Positions 1 through 6,974 of a DNA stretch of 9,686 nt are shown here, one piece after another. The DNA is taken from positions 1 to 9,686 of the forward strand of contig DKBS01000137.1 of the NCBI GenBank assembly GCA_002451275.1. Reading direction: 5' to 3'. The notes below the pieces were generated by a model. The model was not told where the DNA came from. It ran no database searches and saw nothing but the letters and a program-made list of their open reading frames with translations. The position numbers and the translations under genes were made by a program. Source of the DNA: Planctomycetaceae bacterium UBA6894. GTDB lineage: Bacteria; Planctomycetota; Planctomycetia; Gemmatales; Gemmataceae. Position 1 is the first letter of the stretch. Each line of letters opens with the position of its first letter.

Positions 1-1677
1 ACATCCCGTACACGGTCGCCCGCCCCGAGTACTACTACACCGAGCACCAAGTCCCCTACACGACCTGCCACCCGGTGTATGAGCAGCACGTGCGGAACGA
101 GTACTACACCACCTGCAAGCCGGTTTACGAGACCTACCAGGTTCCCGTCACCCGGACCTACTGCGAGCCGGTGTACGAGCAGCACAAGGTGATGGTGCCC
201 TACACGGTGCAGAAGCCGGTCCACTGGCAGACCACCGAGGAGGTGCGCACCACCGTGATGCGGCCCGTCTACGAGCAGCATGTGCGAAAGGTGCAGGAAA
301 TCCGCTACCACCAGGTCTCCGAGAAGAGGCAGATGGAAGTCCGCAGCACGGTGATGGAGCCCGTGCGGACCGTGCGCACCGAGAAGGTCTGCACCGGTTC
401 CTGGCGGACCGAGCAGGAATTTGTCGAAGGCCCCGTGGTGACCCGCAAGGTGCGCACCCCCGGTCGCTGCGTGTTCGATCCCTGCTCATGCCGGACGGTC
501 TACATCCCCGGCGAGTGCGTCTGCGAGCAGGTCCAGCTTCCCGGCCGGACCGTCTGCCGCAAGGTGTGGGAACCCCGCGAGGAGGAGCGGGAAGTCGTTG
601 AGTGCCGCATGGTGCCCCGCGAGGTCAGCCGGGTGGTCGAATACACCACCTGCAAGCTGGTTCCCGAGTGCGTGGAGAAGGAGATCCCCTACACCATCTG
701 CAGGATGGTTCCCGAGGAGAAGGTGGAGCATGTGGTCCGCGACCACTGCCGCATGGAAACCGAGTGCCACCAGCGCGAGGTCTGCCACACCACCTGCAAG
801 ATGGTGCCCCGTCAGGAGACCCACATGGTCAACTGCACGAAGGTGCGCATGGAGACCGAGCAGCATTGCCGCCAGGTCCCCTACACCACCTGCCGGATGG
901 TCCAGCAGCAGCACTGCCGCACGGTCCGCCAGCAGCATTGCAAGATGCGCTATGAGCAGCACTGCCGCCAGGAGACACTACACCACCTGCAAGATGGTGC
1001 AGCAGTCAGCATTTCCGCACGGTGACCCAGCAGCACTGCCGGATGCGTTACGAGCAGCACTGCCGTCAGGAGCACTACACCACTTGCAAGATGGTGCACG
1101 CAGCAACATGTGCCGCGTGGTGAAGCAGCAGCACTGCCGGATGCGCTACGAGCAGCACTGCCGTCAGGAGCACTACGCCACCTGCAAGATGGTGCAGCAG
1201 CAACATGTGCGCGTGGTGAAGCAGCAGCACTGCCGGATGCGCTACGAGCAGCACTGCCGTCAGGAGCACTACACCACCTGCAAGATGGTGCCCCGTCAGG
1301 AAACCCACATGGTCACCTGCCAAAAGACCGTGATGGTTCCCGAACAGCGTGTGGTGAGCGAGCCCTACACCGTCTGCAAGATGGTGTCGGAGGAGCAATG
1401 CTACACGGTGAAGAAACCCGTGTGCCGGATGGTGTGCGAGGAGAAGGTGTGCCAGGTTCCCTACACCACCTGCAAGATGGTGGCCGAGGAATGCGTGCGC
1501 CAGGTTCCCGTGACCACCTGCCGCATGGAGGCCTGCCAGAGCACCCGTACCTGCTGCCGGGTGGAGAAGTATCTGGAACCGGTTTGCTGCGAACCCGTGG
1601 AATGTGAAGTTCCCTGCGTTCCGGTGAGCCGTCATCACCTGGGCGATTGTCTGAGCATCTGGCGTCGCTGCAAGTGA
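1..1677 (+). CDS. Cys-rich YTV-type repeat protein, 3' part, frame broken by four 1-base insertions
   Basis: The reading frame is open from the left edge (codons from base 3), so the start lies outside. With four extra bases removed, about 556 codons lie in the window, ending at TGA 1675-1677. The protein is made of degenerate 16-residue units of the form xYTTC(K/R)MV plus about nine residues rich in Gln, His, Glu, Arg and Val, with Cys at fixed places. Near the left edge the motif reads IPYTV, and the tail (1540-1677) is especially Cys-dense. Such repeats match the YTV-type repeats known from planctomycete cell-wall proteins. A disulfide-linked envelope role is inferred from family and composition. 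As read, frame 3 ends at a TGA at 1023-1025, frame 1 resumes for 976-1005, frame 2 for 1007-1098, frame 3 for 1101-1112, and frame 1 from 1114 to the end. Repeat residues continue through every segment, so I treat it as one gene. No other domain is visible. Confidence 0.85.
843..1290 (+). repeat. 96-bp tandem repeat array inside the Cys-rich gene
   Basis: Copies start at 843 (degenerate), 939, 1037, 1135 and 1231 (partial, similarity lost after 1290). Starts are 96, 98, 98 and 96 bases apart. Each 96-bp unit encodes 32 residues with the order CRMRYEQHCRQ, EHYTTCKMV, QQQHVRVVKQQH, that is, two 16-residue subunits. The two 98-bp copies each carry two extra single bases. A 36-bp block encoding CKMVPRQETHMV lies on each side of the array (795-830 and 1279-1314). 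Those blocks are 484 bases apart, exactly five 96-bp units plus four bases. This shows segmental duplication within the gene and fixes the number of extra bases. Confidence 0.9.
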
Positions 1678-1706
1678 TTTGAACCCGCCGCAAGGCGGCC
1701 CCACGC

Positions 1707-1749
1707 CACCACGGGTCCCGGGACTTTCCCGGGACCCGTGGTGTTTTTT
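1707..1749 (+). terminator. strong intrinsic terminator of the repeat-protein gene
   Basis: A perfect 17-bp inverted repeat (arms 1707-1723 and 1727-1743) with a 3-base loop CTT is followed directly by six T (1744-1749). It lies 30 bases after the stop at 1677. The arms are GC-rich around a central CCCGGG. It should end transcription fully before the DUF1559 genes. Confidence 0.93.
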
Positions 1750-1792
1750 GGGGGGTGCGATTTCCTGTTGGAAAAACCGGTTGCTTTACAGG

Positions 1793-1830
1793 GCCCCGGT
1801 GCCGGGTTAGCGTGAGTTAGTAGCCCCGGT
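1793..1830 (+). promoter_or_regulatory. direct repeats upstream of the DUF1559 pair, possible regulator site
   Basis: GCCCCGGT occurs at 1793-1800 and 1823-1830, 30 bases apart, about three helical turns. GTTAG occurs at 1806-1810 and 1816-1820, 10 bases apart. A CCCGG-TG-CCGGG inverted repeat (1795-1806) overlaps the first copy, and an AACCGGTT palindrome lies at 1775-1782. The promoter of the DUF1559 pair must lie in about 1750-1873, but I see no convincing -35/-10 pair. Regulatory use is inferred from the even spacing only. Confidence 0.25.
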
Positions 1831-1873
1831 TCATTTCTTGCGGGGCGTGACGATTTTCCCGCGGAAGATTCGC

Positions 1874-3622
1874 ATGCGTACTGTTTGGATACTCCATGCC
1901 GTCCTTTGCGGCCTGTTGGCCGGTGGATTCTGCCAGGCGGGACAACCCGGTGAGACACTGGGATGGGTCCCTCCCGAGGCGCCACTGATCGCCCGGGTCG
2001 ATTTCAAGACCCTGTGGCGCGGGCCGTTGTTGGCCGATTACCGGCAGTCAGTCTTGCGGGGCGGGGCCGCCTACTCCCTGCTGCAACTCCGGATGAGCCC
2101 CCGGTTGGAGGATTTGGAGGAAATCTCGGGCGGGGTCTGGATGGGCCCGGAGGGTACGCCCGAGTTCCTGGTGGTGCTGTCCTCGACTTCCCCCATCGAC
2201 ACGGAGAAAGCCGCCCGGCTCTTCTTGGGCAAATCCGCCGTGGAATACGACAAGAAGTTGGGGCTGTGGTGGGCGGGTGAAGCCGGGCCGGTGATGGCCC
2301 GGGTGGAGCCGAATACCCTGATTTTTGGTTTTGAAAAACAGGTCAAGGAGTCGCTTTCCCGTAAAAATGCGCCCGTTCCATCGGAGAGAATGCTTGCCGG
2401 CCAAGTGGCCGTCCGGGTGAGCAAGAACTCCTTCACCGACAGCTTGGGGACAGCGATTCCAGAGGAATTTGCCGCGCTGGGCAAGGCTTCCAGCACCTCG
2501 GTCAGTCTGGATTCGGCCGGGAAGGCCATGGTCCTTTCCGCCGCCATGCAGTTTTCCACCGAGGAAGACTGCGCTGCCGCGGTCAAAGCCCTGGAAAACG
2601 CGCGCAAAATGGGGCAAGGAGCCATCGAGCAGGGGCGGCAGCAGATTCGCCTGGAACTGAAAAAGAATGAAAAATCCCTGGCGGAACATGGTGCCTTGGT
2701 CTTTGGATTGGGTGGATTGAACCTGCTGGCCAAGGATTTGGACCGGGTGCCGTTGGTTCGGCAGGGCAAGTCGGTTTCCACCAAACTGGAATTGGAGGCA
2801 TCCCAACTGGGCATGATGGGGCCGTTGCTGGCACTAGGCATGTACGGCTGGATTGCTGAAGGGCTGATGGATTTAAAACCTCCACAGGCGCAGGATAGGG
2901 CCATTCCGGCGTCACCCGAAGCCAAGGAAATGGAACGGGAACCGGAAGCCCCCAAACCTGCCAACCCGCGCGAAGCGGCTCTTGCGGTAAACAGCCAGAA
3001 CAACCTGAAGCAGATTGGCTTGGCGCTTCACAATTACGAGGCGACCTACGGGTACCTTCCTCCCGCCGCAGTGGTCGACCAAAACGGAAAGCCGCTCTAT
3101 TCTTGGCGGGTGCTCCTGCTGCCTTACCTGGAGCAGGATGCCTTGTGGAAGAAATGGAAACTGGATGAACCTTGGGACAGCCCGAACAACAAACCGTTGG
3201 CCGAGACCGTGGTGAAGGTGTTCGCCGACCCGGAAAAACCGACGAACAAAACCCACTACCGCGTTTTTGTGGGTGACAAGGCGGGGTGGGTCAACAGCCC
3301 CAAGGAGTGGCGGCCGGATCAGCCGAATGGCAATGGGTTGCTGAAATTCGCAAATTTCACAGATGGCCTTTCCAACACCTTGGCGGTCATCGAAACAAGG
3401 GACGCGGTGAACTGGGCCGCACCCGATGAACTGCCTTACGACAGTAAGAAACCGGTGCCCGCCATCGGCGTGGGAGACCGGCCATTTGCAAATGCTGTGT
3501 TTTTTGACGGGGCAGTCAGAAGGATCGCTTCCAAAGATTCTGAAATGGCCATGCGGGTCTTGATTGAGCGGGCCGATGGAGGTGCCCTCTTGGGTCTGCC
3601 AAAACCCTCGCCGAAACGGTGA
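1874..3622 (+). CDS. secreted DUF1559 domain protein (first of tandem pair)
   Basis: 582 residues. I choose ATG 1874: GGAAG lies six bases upstream and the protein then begins with a signal peptide (MR, hydrophobic to about residue 19, likely signal peptidase I cut after Ala22). A TTG at 1838 would add 12 residues ahead of that signal. Residues about 25-340 form a divergent exported domain I cannot name; it opens with LGWVPPEAPLIARVDF. Residues about 341-372 are a Pro/Glu-rich linker. DUF1559 (SBP_bac_10) follows from NNLKQIGLALHNY at 376, through YSWRVLLLPYLEQ, DSPNNKPLA, DGLSNTLAVIE and FFDGAVRRI near the end. Most DUF1559 proteins start with a type IV prepilin-like signal; this one does not. 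It is probably cotranscribed with the paralogue 46 bp downstream. The molecular role of DUF1559 is unknown. Confidence 0.9.
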   Translation: MRTVWILHAVLCGLLAGGFCQAGQPGETLGWVPPEAPLIARVDFKTLWRGPLLADYRQSVLRGGAAYSLLQLRMSPRLEDLEEISGGVWMGPEGTPEFLVVLSSTSPIDTEKAARLFLGKSAVEYDKKLGLWWAGEAGPVMARVEPNTLIFGFEKQVKESLSRKNAPVPSERMLAGQVAVRVSKNSFTDSLGTAIPEEFAALGKASSTSVSLDSAGKAMVLSAAMQFSTEEDCAAAVKALENARKMGQGAIEQGRQQIRLELKKNEKSLAEHGALVFGLGGLNLLAKDLDRVPLVRQGKSVSTKLELEASQLGMMGPLLALGMYGWIAEGLMDLKPPQAQDRAIPASPEAKEMEREPEAPKPANPREAALAVNSQNNLKQIGLALHNYEATYGYLPPAAVVDQNGKPLYSWRVLLLPYLEQDALWKKWKLDEPWDSPNNKPLAETVVKVFADPEKPTNKTHYRVFVGDKAGWVNSPKEWRPDQPNGNGLLKFANFTDGLSNTLAVIETRDAVNWAAPDELPYDSKKPVPAIGVGDRPFANAVFFDGAVRRIASKDSEMAMRVLIERADGGALLGLPKPSPKR

Positions 3623-3668
3623 CTGGCGAGTGGCATGGATCTTCGAAGCTGATAAAGGTGGGCAAAAA

Positions 3669-5369
3669 ATGCGCAAACTTGCTTGGGCTGTTTTGGCTGT
3701 TTTTTTCTGGGCCGGCGCCGGAGAGGCACAAGATGCCCACTTCCCCAAGGGAACTCTAGCCTGGCTTCAGGTGAACGTTCCGGAGTTGGCTGCCTCTCCC
3801 TTGGTGCAACCGTTCCGCCAGGCGTGGGAAGCCGCCGGGCAGGAGGCGATCGACGGGTTTCTGAAACGATTACCGGTGAAGCCTTCCCAAGTGAAGGTCC
3901 TCTCCGGAATCCTGTTTCAGCCGGATCCTCAGGTGGAACCACGTGGGATGTTATTGATCGGTTTTGCCGGCGAGGTGAATGCGGGTGAATTGCTGCGGAA
4001 AAGCGGGTTGGCCCAAGGGTTGAAGGAAACGGATGGTTTCCTCTTGTTGAAGGATGGGGACCTAGGGGTGGTGCAGGTGGATCCGAATACAATCGGGTTC
4101 GGACCGCCGGTTGCGTTGGCGTCCTTCAAGAAGTTGCCGAAGGACAATAGCCCGGTGTGGGAAAAGGTCCGCAAAAATGCGGAAGCCGAGACGGTTTCGG
4201 CTTGGATCACGACGGATCTTTCCGCCTTCCCCAAGGAAATGGCCGAGGAAATCCGGCAATCGGTTGGAGTGGCCTTGGACAGCCTGAAGGGCTCCGAAGC
4301 GGCGGGGCTGGGAATCCGTTTTGCAGGTTCGGGTGCTACCGCTCGGGGGATGGTCCTGTACCGGGATGAGCAACTGGCCCAGGCCAGTCTGGAAAACTGG
4401 AAACTCCAAACGGATTTGGTGAAGGGGCTGGCCCAGGCCGGATCCGCATTGGCCGGGGTGGCTCCCTTGGCGGGGCTTTTTGGGGATACCCCTGGGTTGA
4501 AGGAAATGTTTGGATCCTTAGGCAATCCCCTCACGGAGGAAGCCAATGGCGCGCTGGGGGCCATGGCCTTCGCCTATTACGCTGGGGCCTTGTCGGATTT
4601 TGCTGAAAAATTAGGGAAGGTCGAATTTAAGAAGAACGGGTTGGCTGTCTCGGTGGAGGGGAATATTCCACCGGAAAAAATGCAGTTAGGGGCTGCCCAG
4701 TCAGCCATTTTGTTCGGGTTGCTGTTACCGGCAGTCCAAAAGGTGCGCGAGGCAGCTCGCCGTTCAGCATCAACAAACAACCTGAAACAGCTTGGCATTG
4801 CCTTACACAATTACCACGATGCGTACGGCCGGTTTCCCCCTGCCTTTGTGGTGGACAAGGCTGGAAAACCACTCTACTCCTGGCGGGTGCTGATTCTGCC
4901 TTACATCGAGCAAGATGCCATCTACAAAAAGTGGAAAATGGACGAGGCTTGGGACAGTCCCAACAACAAGCCGCTGTCTGATTTGGCCATCAAGATGTTC
5001 AACGACCCGGCCAGGGAGGCTTCGAACAAAACTCCCTACCGGGTGTTTTATGGCAACGGGGCCATTTTCGATGCCGGCAAGCCGGACCCTATGGCAGGCG
5101 GGAGCCGTTTCCAGGATGTGACCGATGGCACGTCCAACACCTTTATGGTGGTGGATGCCCGGGAAGAGGTGCCTTGGGCCGCACCGCAAGAGTTGGCGTT
5201 TGATCCCAAAAAGCCGTTACCCCCAATGGGTGCCCCAGGAAGACAGGTTTTTTTGGCTTTGATGGGGGATGGCAGCGTTCGGGCCGTTGCCCTTGGTGTG
5301 AAGGAAGAAACCTTGAAATCGTACATCACCCGCAGTGGCGGGGAGGTGATCCCGCCAGACCCGCGCTGA
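3669..5369 (+). CDS. secreted DUF1559 domain protein (second of tandem pair)
   Basis: 566 residues. ATG 3669 is preceded by AAGGTGG (3655-3661) at good spacing and starts a clear signal peptide (MRKLAWAVLAVFFWAGAGEA, cut probably after Ala20). Frame 3 is open further upstream, but that would overlap the previous gene and bury the signal. Residues about 22-340 are a divergent domain sharing layout with the neighbour (LAWLQVNVPEL start, VVQVDPNTIGFG against MARVEPNTLIFG). Residues 348-365 read LFGLLLPAVQKVREAARR, the helix that in typical DUF1559 proteins directly follows the prepilin signal, here displaced to mid-protein. DUF1559 runs from NNLKQLGIALHNYHDAYG at 370 through YSWRVLILPYIEQ, DSPNNKPLS, DGTSNTFMVVDARE and MGDGSVRAV. 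It looks like an old tandem duplicate of the upstream gene. Function unknown; likely periplasmic or envelope-associated. Confidence 0.9.
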   Translation: MRKLAWAVLAVFFWAGAGEAQDAHFPKGTLAWLQVNVPELAASPLVQPFRQAWEAAGQEAIDGFLKRLPVKPSQVKVLSGILFQPDPQVEPRGMLLIGFAGEVNAGELLRKSGLAQGLKETDGFLLLKDGDLGVVQVDPNTIGFGPPVALASFKKLPKDNSPVWEKVRKNAEAETVSAWITTDLSAFPKEMAEEIRQSVGVALDSLKGSEAAGLGIRFAGSGATARGMVLYRDEQLAQASLENWKLQTDLVKGLAQAGSALAGVAPLAGLFGDTPGLKEMFGSLGNPLTEEANGALGAMAFAYYAGALSDFAEKLGKVEFKKNGLAVSVEGNIPPEKMQLGAAQSAILFGLLLPAVQKVREAARRSASTNNLKQLGIALHNYHDAYGRFPPAFVVDKAGKPLYSWRVLILPYIEQDAIYKKWKMDEAWDSPNNKPLSDLAIKMFNDPAREASNKTPYRVFYGNGAIFDAGKPDPMAGGSRFQDVTDGTSNTFMVVDAREEVPWAAPQELAFDPKKPLPPMGAPGRQVFLALMGDGSVRAVALGVKEETLKSYITRSGGEVIPPDPR

Positions 5370-5398
5370 TTTTAGGGAATATCAACTACCCCTCATTC

Positions 5399-5440
5399 AA
5401 AAGGGAGCGCGCCGCAGCAGGGCGGCAGCTCCCTTTTTTT
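5399..5440 (+). terminator. intrinsic terminator after the DUF1559 pair
   Basis: The arms AAAAGGGAGC (5399-5408) and GCTCCCTTTT (5428-5437) pair perfectly. An inner stem GCCGC/GCGGC (5411-5415 with 5422-5426) sits above a small internal loop, and the T run reaches 5440. It begins 29 bases after the stop codon at 5369 and separates the pair from rtcB. Confidence 0.9.
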
Positions 5441-5514
5441 GCAAACAGGGGCGCCCTGGCGCGAATACGGTGGGGATGGTGATCTTGTTTGGCAGGAATA
5501 GGGCTTGAAGGAAA

Positions 5515-6915
5515 ATGAACACCCGGAAACTCAACGAAGCAGGCGTTCCCCCTTGGACGATGGGAATCGCCATGCAAGCGGTTCAGGACCTGGCCCGACA
5601 CAATGGCGAAATCGCCAAACAGGACCGCATTGATATTCGCGAACGGATCGCCGCGTGTGTGGCGGATCCCGCCACCTTTGTTGCTGACCCTTTTGTGGGC
5701 AAACTGGCCGAGGCGTTGTTGGAGGAAGAGCGAGAACCCACTTCCCGGACACCGGTGACCTACCGCACCTGGGGGCCCGAAGGAATTGAGGCGGCCTGCC
5801 ATGAACAAATGCGGGAGGCTTGCAAGCTGCCTGGCGCGGTGGCCGCGGCACTCATGCCCGACGCGCATGTGGGCTACGGGTTGCCGATTGGTGGCGTGTT
5901 GGCGTTGGAAAACGCGGTGTGCCCGTATGCGGTGGGTGTGGACATCGCCTGCCGGATGAAGCTGACCGTGTATGACATCGCGCCGGAAAATTTCACGCGC
6001 CAGGCCGACCTGTTTCGTCGGGCCTTGCAGGGCGGCACGGTTTTTGGCGTGGGCAAGGAGCGCAAGCAGCGGGTGGACCATGCGGTGATGGACCAGGACT
6101 GGACGGTCAGTCGTATCACCCGCGAGAAGAAGGATGTGGCCTGGGGGCAGTTGGGTACTTCGGGTAGTGGCAACCACTTCGTGGAGTGGGGGGTGCTCAC
6201 CCTGGAGCAGCCGGAACTTGGCCTGGAGGCCCGTCCATACATCGCGTTGCTGAGTCATTCCGGTAGCCGGGGTACCGGGGCGGCGGTTTGTTCCACCTAC
6301 AGCGAAATGGCCCGTGCCCAGCTTCCGAAAAAGTTTGGCGATGTCGGCCGACTGGCCTGGCTGGGGATGGATACGGAAGCCGGGCAGGAGTACTTCGCGG
6401 CAATGAACCTGATGGGGGACTACGCTGCGGCCAATCACGATGTAATCCACAAACTGGTGGCGCGCATCGTGGGGGAAAAGCCGATTGCGGGCGTAGAAAA
6501 TCATCACAATTTTTGCTGGCTGGAAGAACATGGAGGCAAGCAGGTTTATGTGCACCGGAAAGGGGCCACGCCGGCTGGCAAAGGCGTGCTGGGGGTGATT
6601 CCAGGCTCGATGGGGTCGCCGGCCTTTGTGGTGCGAGGGCTAGGCAATCCGGATAGCCTGGACAGTGCCTCGCATGGTGCCGGCCGGCTGATGAGCCGCA
6701 CCGAGGCGAAACGCCACTTCAACCTGAACAAGGTGCGTCGGGAGCTGGCTCACATTGGCATCGAGGTGCTGGCGGCTGGCAGTGACGAGGTGCCAGGCGT
6801 CTACAAGAACATCCACCAGGTGATGGCCAGCCAGCGCGACCTGGTGGAACCGGTCGCCCGGTTCGATCCAAAAATGGTGCTGATGTGTGGCGACGGAAGC
6901 CGGGCGGAGGACTGA
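5515..6915 (+). CDS. rtcB: RtcB-type RNA ligase
   Basis: 466 residues. RtcB is a GTP- and Mn-dependent ligase that joins RNA ends bearing 2',3'-cyclic phosphate or 3'-phosphate to 5'-OH ends, in tRNA splicing or RNA repair. Motifs in order: MPDAHVGYG (114-122), VGVDIACRM with metal-binding Asp143 and Cys146, LGTSGSGNHFVEW (Asn220, His221), SHSGSRGTG (His248), HHNF (330-333), HRKGATPA, IPGSMGSPAFVVRGLGN, and SASHGAGRLMSR, whose His387 corresponds to the guanylylated nucleophile (His337 in E. coli, His404 in Pyrococcus horikoshii). The usual GCGM after VGVDI is ACRM here. The N-terminus is about 65-70 residues longer than in E. coli RtcB. ATG 5515 is the first start after an in-frame TGA at 5506; its AAGGA is only two bases away. 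No archease, RtcA or RtcR gene is adjacent, so the context does not tell which RNAs it repairs. Confidence 0.95.
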   Translation: MNTRKLNEAGVPPWTMGIAMQAVQDLARHNGEIAKQDRIDIRERIAACVADPATFVADPFVGKLAEALLEEEREPTSRTPVTYRTWGPEGIEAACHEQMREACKLPGAVAAALMPDAHVGYGLPIGGVLALENAVCPYAVGVDIACRMKLTVYDIAPENFTRQADLFRRALQGGTVFGVGKERKQRVDHAVMDQDWTVSRITREKKDVAWGQLGTSGSGNHFVEWGVLTLEQPELGLEARPYIALLSHSGSRGTGAAVCSTYSEMARAQLPKKFGDVGRLAWLGMDTEAGQEYFAAMNLMGDYAAANHDVIHKLVARIVGEKPIAGVENHHNFCWLEEHGGKQVYVHRKGATPAGKGVLGVIPGSMGSPAFVVRGLGNPDSLDSASHGAGRLMSRTEAKRHFNLNKVRRELAHIGIEVLAAGSDEVPGVYKNIHQVMASQRDLVEPVARFDPKMVLMCGDGSRAED

Positions 6916-6938
6916 TTCCCGGCTACCAGGGGTGAAAA

Positions 6939-6968
6939 TGGACCAACCATGAACCGAGTCGATAAAAT
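6939..6968 (+). promoter_or_regulatory. possible leaderless promoter of the 6975 gene
   Basis: An AT-rich island in GC-rich sequence holds TAAAAT (6963-6968), a close -10 match, six bases before ATG 6975. This would put the transcription start on the start codon. A weak -35, TGGACC (6939-6944), lies 18 bases upstream. The gene has no Shine-Dalgarno sequence, as expected for a leaderless mRNA. Two tiny overlapping reading frames (ATG 6938, four codons; ATG 6949, 13 codons, ending inside the gene at 6990) offer coupled translation from a longer transcript as an alternative. Confidence 0.3.
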
Positions 6969-6974
6969 ATCCGT

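Noticed and set aside
970..1120. Programmed ribosomal frameshifting in the repeat gene
   Set aside because: Four separate +1 shifts in about 140 bases, without slippery sites, are far better explained by inserted bases.
843..1290. Tandem repeat as a CRISPR array
   Set aside because: Units are contiguous 96-bp coding repeats with no unique spacers, and they keep a protein reading frame.
598..1607. Alternative plus-strand frames over the repeat gene as separate proteins
   Set aside because: Their non-repeat parts are low-complexity Ala/Pro/Arg shadows; only the YTTC-bearing segments continue the real gene.
486..1704. Long antisense reading frames with HLAGGV-type repeats
   Set aside because: They mirror the sense repeats; the sense strand matches a known repeat style, has the downstream terminator, and the antisense has no start signals.
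5386..6555. 389-residue minus-strand reading frame opposite rtcB
   Set aside because: It lies antisense to a clear RtcB with intact motifs and shows no recognisable domain.
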